A stretch of 64,000 nucleotides of DNA, from the NCBI GenBank assembly GCA_035470785.1, contig DATIQN010000042.1, forward strand, positions 22,608-86,607. Reading direction: 5' to 3'. This stretch comes from Croceibacterium_B sp035470785. GTDB lineage: Bacteria > Pseudomonadota > Alphaproteobacteria > Sphingomonadales > Sphingomonadaceae. The notes below the pieces were generated by a model. It worked only from the letters and a program-made list of their open reading frames with translations. It ran no database searches and was not told where the DNA came from. This document shows, one piece after another, positions 18,499 to 27,742 of the stretch (positions are counted from its first letter, which is position 1; each line of letters opens with the position of its first letter). A program made the position numbers and the translations under genes.

Positions 18499-18531
18499 AG
18501 CCCCATCCGGCTGGCGCCGGACGGGGCTTTT
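18499..18531 (+). terminator. Rho-independent terminator of hppA
   Basis: Twelve-base arms at 18499-18510 and 18517-18528 (AGCCCC-N-TCCGG type) with one mismatch and a six-base loop, directly followed by TTTT. It begins 20 bases after the hppA stop. Confidence 0.85.
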
Positions 18532-18546
18532 GTGTAGCCGCCGGGG

Positions 18547-19428
18547 ATGAGCGAGCCGACCTCCGAAGCCCTCGTCGCCGACTTGCTGCGCCTGCTCGAG
18601 CTCAAGCCCCTCGGCGAGGATCGCTTCGAGGGGCCGCGCCGGCGCGACGGGGTCGGCCGGGTATTCGGCGGCCAGGTGATCGCGCAGGCGCTGATGGCCG
18701 CGCAGGCGACCGTGCACGAGGAACGCCCCGCGCACTCGCTCCACGCCTATTTCCTGCGCGGCGGAAGCGAGGATCATGACGTCGAATACCGCGTCGAGCG
18801 CGGCTTCGACGGCGGCAGCTTCGCCAACCGGCGCGTCGTCGCGCTGCAGGAGGAGCGACAAATCCTCGCCTGCTCGGTCTCGTTCCAGCGCCTTGAAGAC
18901 GGGCCCGGCCACCAGGCCGCCGCGATGCCCGAAGTGCCGCCGCCCGAGGAGCTCGAGCCGGAAGAAGTTGTGCTCGAGCGCTATCGCGCCGAAATCGAAG
19001 CGCATGCGCCTCGAATCATCCTTCGCCCACGGCCGATCGAGGTCCGCCCGGTGGACCCGACGGGGCTGCTGAGCCGCGAACGCTCAGTGCCCGAACAGCG
19101 GGTGTGGTTCCGCGCGCGTGCCCGATTGCCGGACGAACCGCAAATCCACCGCGCCGTGCTCGCCTATTTCAGCGACATGCGCCTGATGGCGACTTGCCTG
19201 CTGCCTCACGGCCTCGCTTTCGCCCGCGGAGATGTCAAAGGCGCGAGCCTCGACCACGCGGTCTGGTTCCACGAAAACGTGCGCGCCGACGGCTGGCTGC
19301 TCTACGCGATGGACAGCCCGTGGAGCGGCCACGCGCGCGGACTCAACTTCGGCCGCATCTACACCCGTGACGGGCGCCTGGTGGCAAGCACCGCGCAGGA
19401 AGGCATGTTCCGCGCTGTATCGCGCTAG
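18547..19428 (+). CDS. tesB: Acyl-CoA thioesterase II
   Basis: 293 residues forming two hotdog domains. The N-terminal one has GRVFGGQVIAQALMAAQATV and HSLHAYFLRGG; the C-terminal one has SLDHAVWFHENVRADGWLLY and the ending STAQEGMFR, typical of TesB. It hydrolyses medium- and long-chain acyl-CoA to free acid. It starts 16 bp after the hppA terminator, so it needs its own promoter or read-through. Its stop codon overlaps the convergent GH3 gene stop (CTAG). Confidence 0.95.
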   Translation: MSEPTSEALVADLLRLLELKPLGEDRFEGPRRRDGVGRVFGGQVIAQALMAAQATVHEERPAHSLHAYFLRGGSEDHDVEYRVERGFDGGSFANRRVVALQEERQILACSVSFQRLEDGPGHQAAAMPEVPPPEELEPEEVVLERYRAEIEAHAPRIILRPRPIEVRPVDPTGLLSRERSVPEQRVWFRARARLPDEPQIHRAVLAYFSDMRLMATCLLPHGLAFARGDVKGASLDHAVWFHENVRADGWLLYAMDSPWSGHARGLNFGRIYTRDGRLVASTAQEGMFRAVSR

Positions 19429-22073
19429 CCGCCCGGTGCCTCGACCGCCTGATGCCAAACGATATCGCGCGAGGAAGACCCGAGCATCACGTCATAAGTG
19501 CCGCCAGAGGCCCACGCCGCTTTGTCGGCGTCCCAGAAGCGGAAGGCGGCAGGCGACAATGAGATATCTACGTCGCGCTCCTCGCCGGGCTGGAGGAGGA
19601 CCCTGGCGAAGCCCTTGAGCTGCTTCGGGGGGTCGTTCGCCGCGGGGGGGAAGCCGAGGTAGATCTCCGGCACCGCGCTGGTCGCGCGCTCACCGGTGTT
19701 GTGCAGGTGGACACGGACGACCTTTGCGCCTTCCGCACCGTCGGCGATGCCCAGCCCCTCCATCGTGACGTCGCCGTAACCGAGGCCGAAGCCGAACGGG
19801 AAGAGCGGCTGCTGATCGTGAGCGTCCCAGAAGCGGTAGCCGACGTTTACGCCCTCATCGAAATGGGCCTTTTCGAGCCTGCCGGTGGCGGGGTCGGTTA
19901 CCCCGGGGAAATCGGCGCGCTGGGTGCCGGGGCCTTGAGTCTCGTCGGCCGGAAAGGTCACCGGCAGGCGTCCCGCCGGCTCGGCGTCGCCGAACAGCAT
20001 CGCTGCGACGGCGGGGCCGAAGGCGTCGCCCGGCATCCACGTTTCCATCACTGCGGCGACCTTGCCGAGCCACGGCATCGCGACCGGGCCGCCGGTGCTG
20101 AGCACCACGACGGTGTTGGGATTGGCCGCGGCAACGGCCTCGATCAACCGGTCCTGGTCGGCCTGGAGCGAGAGGCTCGAGCGGTCCATTCCCTCGCCCA
20201 CTTGTTCGCCAGCAAAGACGACTGCGATGTCGGCTTGCTTCGCCACATCGACCGCCTTGGCGATCAGATCGTCAGGGGGGGCGTGGCCGACGCGCAAGGT
20301 CAGGCCCATCTCCAAGCCGAACATCGTCATTCGCTGGTCGCGCAGGGCGCTGCGCGGCGTGTAGTCGATCTCGATCGAGACCGGCTGCCCCGTCTGCAGC
20401 TCAAGGTTGGCATAAGCCGCATCGCCGAAGTCGGCGAGCTCGAACCCGGCTTGGGGCTTCCCGCCCACCAGCAACCGCGCGCTGCCTGAGCCGTGCAGCG
20501 TGAAGCGATGGACGCCGCTCTCGGCCGGAGTGAAGCTGGCGGTGTAGCGCACGGACCACTGGTTGTTGGCCGGAAGGGCCGCGATCGCCGGGGCCTTGTC
20601 GAGCGAGGGATCGGCCACCGTCGCGTTGGCGAGCGGCGCGGCGGAGAAGTCGAGGTTAGGATTGGCGAAATATTCTGCGCGCCAGCCGGGCTCGCCGTCG
20701 GATGTCTTGACTTGCGCCGGATCGAACGGCGGCAGCGCGCCGAGCCCGAGCGTTCCGTCGGCCTGGGTCACAGTGATCCGGTCGCCCGCGCGCGCCTGAA
20801 CGGCAGGCAGCACCGGCTCAAGATGCACCGGCTTCACGTAAGGCGAGCCTTGCTCGACCACGGTTGCATTCGCGCCCGCCTGCGGGCCGATCAGCGCGAC
20901 CGACCTGACGAGCTTGCCGAGCGGCAGGATGCCGCCGTCGTTCTTCAACAGCACGGTGCCCGCGGCGAGAATCTCGGCGGCGGTAGTGCGATGCTCGGGC
21001 GTCGAGACGTCGGAAAGGCCCTTGCCCGGCGGATTGTCGTACTGGCCGAGACGGAACAGCGGGACCAGCCGGCGCAGGATCATGTCGTCGATGCGCGTCT
21101 CGGGCACGTCGCCGTCGCGCACTGCCTGGGCGAGCGGCTTTTCGTGCGCCAGCGCGGCGTTGAACGGCGAAGCGGCGAACGAGCCGCTGTCGAGCCCGGC
21201 CATCACCGCGCGCGTGATCGAGCGCTGCGCCGAGGGGAAGTCGGGACCGACGCCGCCGTCGAAGCCCCATTCGCGCTTGAGAATGTCGAACAGGTGGGCG
21301 TTCTCGCAGGCATAGGTTCCGTTGACCCGCGGGAACGAGCACATCACCGCCCCCGCGCCGCCGACTTTCACCGCCGCCTCGAACGGCGGCAGGTAGATTT
21401 CGCGCAGTGCCTTTTCGTTGACGATGTTGTCGACCGTCGGCGCCGAACCGCTCGGCTGGTCACCGACGCGACCGGCTTCCTGGTTGTAGACCGCGTAGTG
21501 CTTCATCGTCGCGTTGACGCCATGATCGCTGATGGCGCGGACTTCCGGACCCGCCATCGAGGCTGCGAGGAACGGGTCCTCGCCCATGCTCTCGCTGAGT
21601 CGCCCGAAGTGCCAGGTGCGCGCAGTGTCGAACGCCGGGCCGAGGATCGTGCCGAGCCCGGCGGCGCGGAACTCTTCAGCCAGCACAGTCCCGTATTTCG
21701 TGGCTATCGCCGGATCGAAGCTCGCGGCGACCGCCAGCGGCGAAGGAAGCGCGGTCGCCGATCCGCGCACCAGGCCGGCGGGCCCGTCGGACCCGTTGAT
21801 CGCGGGAAGGTGCAGCACATTGGCGACATCGCGCACTGTGGATTTCTCTTTCGGCGGCGGCGAGAGGAAGCGCAGCTTTTCGTCGAGCGTCCTGAACTCG
21901 GCAAGCGCCAGCCGCGCGCGGCATTCGGGCGTGTAGCTCTTGTTCGCCCACGGCTGCGTCTCGCCCTCGGCGGCCGTGCACTGCGAGCCCCCGACCTCGG
22001 CCGAGCCCGAAGTCTGCGCCGCAGCGCCGGTCGCGACCACGCCCGCCAGCAGTACTGCCGCAATCGCCCTCAT
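19425..22073 (-). CDS. Glycoside hydrolase family 3 protein with PA14 domain (beta-glucosidase-like)
   Basis: 882 residues. A signal peptide (about 1-19, ending TGAAAQ) sends it to the periplasm or outside. Domain order: GH3 N-terminal TIM barrel (about 60-330), GH3 C-terminal domain interrupted by a PA14 module (about 480-600, EPGWRAEYFANPNLDFS to SIEIDYTPRSA), then a fibronectin III-like tail. The probable nucleophile Asp lies in FDGGVGPDFPSAQ, where SDW is commoner. It likely releases sugars from plant beta-glucosides; exact specificity is unknown. A palindrome sits just upstream of the start. Confidence 0.93.
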   Translation of the reverse strand: MRAIAAVLLAGVVATGAAAQTSGSAEVGGSQCTAAEGETQPWANKSYTPECRARLALAEFRTLDEKLRFLSPPPKEKSTVRDVANVLHLPAINGSDGPAGLVRGSATALPSPLAVAASFDPAIATKYGTVLAEEFRAAGLGTILGPAFDTARTWHFGRLSESMGEDPFLAASMAGPEVRAISDHGVNATMKHYAVYNQEAGRVGDQPSGSAPTVDNIVNEKALREIYLPPFEAAVKVGGAGAVMCSFPRVNGTYACENAHLFDILKREWGFDGGVGPDFPSAQRSITRAVMAGLDSGSFAASPFNAALAHEKPLAQAVRDGDVPETRIDDMILRRLVPLFRLGQYDNPPGKGLSDVSTPEHRTTAAEILAAGTVLLKNDGGILPLGKLVRSVALIGPQAGANATVVEQGSPYVKPVHLEPVLPAVQARAGDRITVTQADGTLGLGALPPFDPAQVKTSDGEPGWRAEYFANPNLDFSAAPLANATVADPSLDKAPAIAALPANNQWSVRYTASFTPAESGVHRFTLHGSGSARLLVGGKPQAGFELADFGDAAYANLELQTGQPVSIEIDYTPRSALRDQRMTMFGLEMGLTLRVGHAPPDDLIAKAVDVAKQADIAVVFAGEQVGEGMDRSSLSLQADQDRLIEAVAAANPNTVVVLSTGGPVAMPWLGKVAAVMETWMPGDAFGPAVAAMLFGDAEPAGRLPVTFPADETQGPGTQRADFPGVTDPATGRLEKAHFDEGVNVGYRFWDAHDQQPLFPFGFGLGYGDVTMEGLGIADGAEGAKVVRVHLHNTGERATSAVPEIYLGFPPAANDPPKQLKGFARVLLQPGEERDVDISLSPAAFRFWDADKAAWASGGTYDVMLGSSSRDIVWHQAVEAPGG

Positions 22074-22087
22074 GCCGTTTCCCCAAT

Positions 22088-22103
22088 GCTAACGAGCGTT
22101 AGC
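22088..22103 (-). promoter_or_regulatory. Palindromic candidate operator of the GH3 gene
   Basis: Perfect 7-bp inverted repeat GCTAACG-AG-CGTTAGC located 15-30 bases before the GH3 start codon. Size and position fit a LacI-family repressor operator, which often controls glycosidase genes, but no regulator gene is nearby. Confidence 0.5.
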
Positions 22104-22130
22104 GTTGCGCGGATTCCGTCCGCCGGTCAA

Positions 22131-24083
22131 TCAACCGCTCGGGTGGTAAAAATCATAGACCGTCTGCGCCACCGCCTCACTGACGCCGGGAGCCCGCTGC
22201 AGATCTTCGAGCGAGGCAGCGCGCACTCTCCCGGCAGTGCCGAAGTGCAGCAGGAGCGCACGTTTCCGCGCGGGGCCGATGCCGGGGATTTCGTCGAGCG
22301 GGCTGGCGCTGATCGCCCGGCTGCGCTTGGCGCGGTGGGCGCCGATGGCGAAGCGGTGGACTTCGTCGCGCAGGCGCTGGAGGTAGAACAGCACCGGGCT
22401 GTTGGTTGGCAGCGTCTTCTCGCGGCCATCAGGGAAGTGGAACACCTCGCGCCCTTCGCGCCCGTGATGCGGGCCCTTGGCGATAGCGATCAGCGGCACG
22501 TCCTCGATGCCGAGGTCCTCGAGCGTGTCGCGCACCGAGGACATCTGCCCCTTGCCGCCGTCGATCAGCACCAGGCCGGGCCATGTGTCGCCGTCGCGGT
22601 CGGGGTCTTCTTCGAGCGCGCGGCCGAAGCGGCGACGCATGACCTCGCGCATCATGCCGAAGTCGTCGTCGGTCCGCGCCTCGCGGATATTGAACTTGCG
22701 GTACTGGCCTTTGACGAACCCCTCGGGACCGGCGACAACCATCGCCCCCACAGCCTTCGTGCCCTGGATGTGGCTGTTGTCGTAGATTTCAATGCGCCGC
22801 GGTTCTTCGGGCAGTTCGAGGAACTCGGTCAGTTCGCGCAGCGTCCGCGCCTGGGTGCCGGTCTCGGCGAGGCGCCGGTCGAGCGCCTCGCTGGCGTTGC
22901 GGCTGGCCTGTTCCACAAGCCGGCGGCGGTCGCCGCGCTGGGGCACGCTGATCGAAACGCGGTGTCCGGTGGCCTCGCACAGCGCTTCCTCGACAAGTTC
23001 GCGCTCGAGCAACTCGCGGTCGACAAGGATCGTTCGCGGCGGCGGCACTTCCTCGTAGAATTGCATCAGCGCGCGTGCGAGCACCTCGGCCTCGGGCAAA
23101 TCGGCGATGTGCGCGGGGAAGAAAGCGCGGTGGCCCCAGTTCTGCCCGCCGCGGATGAAGAACGCCTGGATCGCGATCTGCCCGCCCTTGACAGCGAGCG
23201 CGAAGATGTCGGCGTCGCCAACACCTTCGGCGTTGATCGCCTGGCTGCCCTGGATGAACGTCGCCGCGCGCAGCCGGTCGCGCAGCATCGCCGCGCTTTC
23301 GAAGTCGAGATTGGCCGAAGCCGCGGCCATCTGGCTTTCGATTTCCTTCTGCACCGCGCCCGACTTGCCGCCGAGAAAATCCTTCGCCTGCCGCACGAGC
23401 TCGCGATACCCCCCCTCGTCGATCCGACCCACGCACGGCGCCGAGCAGCGCTTGATCTGATAAAGCAGGCAAGGCCGGTCGCGACGGCTGAAAAAGCTGT
23501 TAGTACAGGACCTTAGTAGGAATAGCTTCTGCAGCGCATTAATTGTCGTGTTGACCGATCCGGCGCTGGCGAACGGACCGTAGTAATCGCCCTTGGCCTT
23601 CCTTGCCCCGCGGTGTTTCATGATCCGCGGGAAAGCGTGGTCGGCGCGCAGCAGAATGAAAGGAAAACTCTTATCATCGCGCAATAACACGTTGTAAGGT
23701 GGGCGAAATCGCTTGATCAACTGCGCCTCGAGCAGCAGCGCTTCGGCTTCCGAGTTCGTGGTAACGATTTCCATCGAGCGCGTCTGGCTGACCATTCGCT
23801 GCAGCCGGCTCGAGAGGTTGGTCACCTGGCAGTAATTCGCCACCCGGTTCTTCAGCGCGCGCGCCTTGCCGACATAGAGCACGTCGCCGCGGGCATCGAG
23901 CATGCGGTAAACGCCGGGCTTGGGCTTGAGGGTCCGCACCGTCTCGCGGATCGCCTTCACCCCGGCCTCGATGTCGGGCTGCGACTCGCCCTTCACCGTG
24001 AAGGTCGCGCGATCCTCATTGAAGCGCTCGGCGCCCTTGGGGTGCGGCGGGGTTCCTGCGGGCGTGCGCGGCATTCGAGGCAC
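22131..24083 (-). CDS. uvrC: Excinuclease ABC subunit C
   Basis: 650 residues. UvrC makes both incisions around DNA lesions bound by UvrAB. Domains in order: GIY-YIG nuclease (about 50-135, PGVYRMLDARGDVLYVGKAR), a Cys/UVR region (about 200-260, CLLYQIKRCSAPCVGRIDEG), the RNase H-like nuclease (about 400-570, IEIYDNSHIQGTKAVGAMVV and LVLIDGGKGQM), and a C-terminal helix-hairpin-helix pair (IPGIGPARKRALLLHFG). The first 25 or so residues are unconserved, so the true start may be internal. A short stretch around 23480-23700 uses codons rare in its neighbours. Confidence 0.96.
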   Translation of the reverse strand: MPRMPRTPAGTPPHPKGAERFNEDRATFTVKGESQPDIEAGVKAIRETVRTLKPKPGVYRMLDARGDVLYVGKARALKNRVANYCQVTNLSSRLQRMVSQTRSMEIVTTNSEAEALLLEAQLIKRFRPPYNVLLRDDKSFPFILLRADHAFPRIMKHRGARKAKGDYYGPFASAGSVNTTINALQKLFLLRSCTNSFFSRRDRPCLLYQIKRCSAPCVGRIDEGGYRELVRQAKDFLGGKSGAVQKEIESQMAAASANLDFESAAMLRDRLRAATFIQGSQAINAEGVGDADIFALAVKGGQIAIQAFFIRGGQNWGHRAFFPAHIADLPEAEVLARALMQFYEEVPPPRTILVDRELLERELVEEALCEATGHRVSISVPQRGDRRRLVEQASRNASEALDRRLAETGTQARTLRELTEFLELPEEPRRIEIYDNSHIQGTKAVGAMVVAGPEGFVKGQYRKFNIREARTDDDFGMMREVMRRRFGRALEEDPDRDGDTWPGLVLIDGGKGQMSSVRDTLEDLGIEDVPLIAIAKGPHHGREGREVFHFPDGREKTLPTNSPVLFYLQRLRDEVHRFAIGAHRAKRSRAISASPLDEIPGIGPARKRALLLHFGTAGRVRAASLEDLQRAPGVSEAVAQTVYDFYHPSG

Positions 24084-24161
24084 ATAGGCAATGCCGCGCC
24101 GTTCGTCATCCCGGCTCGGGTTCGCGCCCGGGCACGTGCGTCGGCGTGTGCAGCGCTTCGC

Positions 24162-27100
24162 TTAGAACAGCTTGCGGAACTCGACCTTGAACGATCGGCC
24201 GGTCGGGTCGATCAGATACGGCTGGTAGCGCAACGGCACTTCGCCGTTCTGGTCGGTGACTTTCTGCCGCGCATCAAACAGGTTGGTCACGTTGAAGGAC
24301 AGGCGCGTGTTCTTGAAGAACGGCGCCGCCTTGACCAGCTTCTGTTGCCGCCCGAGGTCGGCGAAGATCCGCAGATCGAGCGTGAACAGATCACCGAAGT
24401 TCAGGTCGCTGCTGCCCGGCGCGCCGGTCCCGCTGACATGGGTGCCGCTCTTGTAGTTGCCGCTGAAGCGAAAGCCGAAGCCGTTGTAAAACAGGCCGCC
24501 CTCGGCGCTGAGCACATTGCGCGAGACGCCGCCGCCGGTCAGTGCGTCGCCGTGAAGCAGGTCGAGCGTTGGCCCGGCCGGCGAGACGATCACGTTGTTG
24601 TCGAGTTCGATCGTGTCGCTCACCGAAACGTTCCAGCGCCCGCCGTTGCTGCCGCGGCCCCCGCCGGGGAAGAACCCGCCGCCACCACCACCGCCCGGGC
24701 CGCGGCCAGTGTTGCCGCCCGAATTGCCCCGCGGCGCAGTATTCGCGGCAACCTGGGGCGGCTGCCCGCCGTTCGCTGCCGGAGCCGCGCCAGGCGCCCG
24801 CTGACCCTGCTGCGCGCCGAATTGTGAGGGATCGACGCTGCAGATGCGCGTGCGGAACTGCGTCAGCCGTGCCGTATCGATCTTGCCGTCGGCGCCCTTG
24901 AAGCGATCGGCGACTTGCTGTGGCAAAGTCGCCGGATCGACCGTCTTGTCCGCCGGGCACAACGTCTGGCGCAGTTGCGCGAAGCCTTGCGGATTGAAAC
25001 CCGCGCCGCCGGCGCCGTTGCACACCCGATCGTGCAATTCCTTCATCTTCGCCGGATCGGCCTTGCCGTCGGGTCCGGTCAGGCGCGTACGCATCTGTTC
25101 GGGCAGTTGCGACATGTCTGGCATGCCGCCGTCGGGCGCGCACAGCTTCTGCCGGAAGGCGGCAAAGGCCTGGGGATTGAAGTTGCCTCCACCGCCGGGA
25201 GCACCGTTCGCGCCGCCCCCGGGACCGCCGGGGCCACCGAAGAAGAAACCACCAGGGGGAGGCCCGCCTGCCCGGCCCGGAGGCCCGCCGCCTTCCGGCG
25301 CGCCCGGCGGAGGTCCGCCGGCGAAGCCGCCGCTTGGAGGAGGACCGCCGCCGAAGCCACCGCCGCCACCGCCCTGCTGCTTGCCGATCCGGCCCGACAG
25401 GTTAATGCCGATGCGCAGGCGTGACGAGTTTTCCTTGTAGAAGGTCACCGGCCGCTCATCGATTGCGACCAGGTTGCCGTAAGCGTCGCGCGTGACCCGC
25501 GAAGGGAACGCCGCTTCGATTTCGGGCGTCAGCACCGGGAACGACGCAGAGACGTTGTTCGACCGGTTGCGGAAGTATTCGAGCTGGATCGTCGAGCGAT
25601 CGAAGATCGGCAGCTGGTAAGCGAGCGCGAGCTTGAGGTCGCGCTGCGTTTCCTGCTTGAGGGCCGGATTGCCGCCGGTCGTGACGTTGGCAAGGACGGT
25701 CTGCCCGTTGGTGAAGTCGTAGACCGGAACGTTGTAGTTGACGATCGTCGGCGCACCGAGCTGGCTCAGGCTTGGAGCGGCATCGCGCACGATGTAGCTC
25801 GCCTGGGCGTTCAGCTTCTCGGTGATACCCCAGTTGAGCCCGGCGCTCCAGTTGGTCAACGTCCCGAAGTCCGACAGATGGTCGAGTCCGGCGCTGAAAT
25901 TTGCGGTGATGTCGCCGATGCCGGCGAGAACATCGTTGCGGCGGCTGGTGATCGGCAGCGAGAGATTCACTCCACCATTAAGGTCGCCGCGCGTCAGCTT
26001 GGTGCTCACGCCCGGATGGCGCGTGTCGTGGCTGTCGATCTGGTTCCAGTCGAACCCGGCATCGAGCGTTACAGAGGCGTCGCCTGCCGGAAGGTGGATC
26101 GGATGCCCGATCGCGGTGAACTTGCTCGATCCAGTGGTCGTCTTGCTTTCGGCGGTGTCGTGACCGGGGTAACTCACGCCTGTGATCGGAGCGTCTAGCG
26201 CGAGGGTTCCGGCAGCGGCGGCCGCCACCAGCGCCGTGACGTCGGCCTGCCTGTCGATCTTGCTCGTGCTGTCGGCTTGGCTCGCGTCGATCGTACCCGT
26301 GAGCTGCCAATCGCCGGCATGCGCGTTGAGCGTGCTGCCGAACGAGAGGGTGTCGGTCCGGGTACGGCTGGCGAGGGGAAATTCGGTACCGAATGTCCGC
26401 AGCGCGGTGGCGCCGAACGGATCGGTCAGGAACACCGTGTTGAGGCCTGAATACGAGAGGTTGTCGGTCCGCTCCGCGGTGCCGTTGAGCGACAGCGAGG
26501 CGCCTGCGTCGCCGATTCCGTGAGTCCAGTTGCCGGTCAGCTGGTAATCGGTGTTCTGCGAAACGAGCGTGCGGAACTGCGCCGGATCGGGATCGGTCGG
26601 ATAGGTCGGAACGACCGTCTGGATGAGGTCCCGCTCGGCTTCGGTCAGAGGCGTGGTGTGATTGAGCTTGAGATCGAAGTTGAGCCGGTTCTTGCCGGCG
26701 ATATTGAGATAAGTGCCCTGGAGCCCTTCGGTCGAGGTGCCGCCATCGAACGGCTGACCGTACTGCGCCTCGATGCTCCGACTGGTGAAGTTGTCCTTGA
26801 GGATGAAGTTGATCACCCGCTGATCGGGCGGGAATCCATACTTCTGCGCGACTTCCTCGGGCAGGACCTGGACCGTCTTGATCGCTTCCGGCGGAAATGA
26901 CTGCATCTCGCGGAAGCTCGAAACGCGCAGGCCGTTGACGAGGAACACGGGCCGGCCGCTGCCGCGCCCGCGCCCGCTGCCGATTTCGGTCGAGAGCTGC
27001 TGCACAAGGTCTGCGAGCGAGCTGGCGCCGTAGGAGGCAATGTCCTGCTCGTTGAGCTCGATGATCGGCGGCTGCGGCGCTTGGACCGCGCCGCGCAGCG

Positions 27101-27278
27101 CCGTGGCGATAACTACGATCTGGTTGGCGTCGTCGTTCGAATTAGCGGTCTGGTCGACGACCGGAGGCGTAGCCTGCTGCGCAGTCTGCTGATCAGCCGG
27201 CGGCGGATCCGCTGCAGCCGCGGGAAACGCCAGCGCCGCCGCGATCGCTACAGAGCTGGTGGCAAGGAGAATGCGCAA
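24162..27278 (-). CDS. TonB-dependent receptor with Gly/Pro-rich, Cys-repeat insertion
   Basis: 1038 residues. Signal peptide (about 1-22), TonB-box region (NQIVVIA), a plug domain (about 60-160, SGRPVFLVNGLRVSSFREMQ and VINFILKDNF), and a beta-barrel ending in an aromatic residue (KVEFRKLF). Between late barrel strands there is an insertion of about 245 residues (about 632-878): a Gly/Pro-rich tract, two 61-residue tandem repeats each with two cysteines and a DGK-x-D loop, then a second Gly-rich tract. It lies two genes from the GH3 glycosidase on the same strand. The substrate is unknown. Confidence 0.9.
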   Translation of the reverse strand: MRILLATSSVAIAAALAFPAAAADPPPADQQTAQQATPPVVDQTANSNDDANQIVVIATALRGAVQAPQPPIIELNEQDIASYGASSLADLVQQLSTEIGSGRGRGSGRPVFLVNGLRVSSFREMQSFPPEAIKTVQVLPEEVAQKYGFPPDQRVINFILKDNFTSRSIEAQYGQPFDGGTSTEGLQGTYLNIAGKNRLNFDLKLNHTTPLTEAERDLIQTVVPTYPTDPDPAQFRTLVSQNTDYQLTGNWTHGIGDAGASLSLNGTAERTDNLSYSGLNTVFLTDPFGATALRTFGTEFPLASRTRTDTLSFGSTLNAHAGDWQLTGTIDASQADSTSKIDRQADVTALVAAAAAGTLALDAPITGVSYPGHDTAESKTTTGSSKFTAIGHPIHLPAGDASVTLDAGFDWNQIDSHDTRHPGVSTKLTRGDLNGGVNLSLPITSRRNDVLAGIGDITANFSAGLDHLSDFGTLTNWSAGLNWGITEKLNAQASYIVRDAAPSLSQLGAPTIVNYNVPVYDFTNGQTVLANVTTGGNPALKQETQRDLKLALAYQLPIFDRSTIQLEYFRNRSNNVSASFPVLTPEIEAAFPSRVTRDAYGNLVAIDERPVTFYKENSSRLRIGINLSGRIGKQQGGGGGGFGGGPPPSGGFAGGPPPGAPEGGGPPGRAGGPPPGGFFFGGPGGPGGGANGAPGGGGNFNPQAFAAFRQKLCAPDGGMPDMSQLPEQMRTRLTGPDGKADPAKMKELHDRVCNGAGGAGFNPQGFAQLRQTLCPADKTVDPATLPQQVADRFKGADGKIDTARLTQFRTRICSVDPSQFGAQQGQRAPGAAPAANGGQPPQVAANTAPRGNSGGNTGRGPGGGGGGGFFPGGGRGSNGGRWNVSVSDTIELDNNVIVSPAGPTLDLLHGDALTGGGVSRNVLSAEGGLFYNGFGFRFSGNYKSGTHVSGTGAPGSSDLNFGDLFTLDLRIFADLGRQQKLVKAAPFFKNTRLSFNVTNLFDARQKVTDQNGEVPLRYQPYLIDPTGRSFKVEFRKLF

Positions 27279-27484
27279 ACCGGTTACCTTCTCGAGACTT
27301 CAACGACTATTCCCCCGGGGCGCGCCTATGTCCGGACATTGTCAACCGAGCAAGCCGGCGGTGGTAATAAAGTGTCGCAATGTATGGCGAGTTAACTCGC
27401 GTCCGACGGGCGAGGCTTCCCTTTTGTTCCGCCCGCCGCTATGCGCCCGGCCAGCAAAAAGCACGAAGGCGGATATCGATCCTT

Positions 27485-27730
27485 ATGGCCAAAGAAGAAC
27501 TCCTCGAAATGCGCGGGAAGGTAGTCGAGCTGCTACCCAACGCGATGTTCCGGGTTGAGCTCGAAAACGGCCACAAGATCATCGGTCACACCGCCGGCAA
27601 GATGCGCAAGAACCGTATTCGCGTGCTCGTCGGTGACGAGGTGCTGGTTGAACTCACGCCCTACGACCTGTCCAAGGGCCGCATCACCTACCGTTTCATG
27701 CCCGGCCGGGGCGGCCCGGGGCCGCAATAG
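27485..27730 (+). CDS. infA: Translation initiation factor IF-1
   Basis: 81 residues. The S1/OB-fold sequence EELLEMRGKVVELLPNAMFR and YDLSKGRITYRF is essentially that of all bacterial IF-1 proteins. The ATG at 27485 is taken since the usual IF-1 begins MAKEE; an upstream in-frame start at 27380 would add 35 unrelated residues. IF-1 occupies the 30S A site during initiation. A Gly/Pro-rich tail (PGRGGPGPQ) extends slightly beyond the common length. It heads the infA-maf-rng-yacG run typical of sphingomonads. Confidence 0.98.
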   Translation: MAKEELLEMRGKVVELLPNAMFRVELENGHKIIGHTAGKMRKNRIRVLVGDEVLVELTPYDLSKGRITYRFMPGRGGPGPQ

Positions 27731-27742
27731 CGGCCTAGGCGC

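Noticed and set aside
20493..23516. 1007-codon plus-strand frame
   Set aside because: Antisense to GH3 and uvrC, both with clear motifs; no ribosome site or domain.
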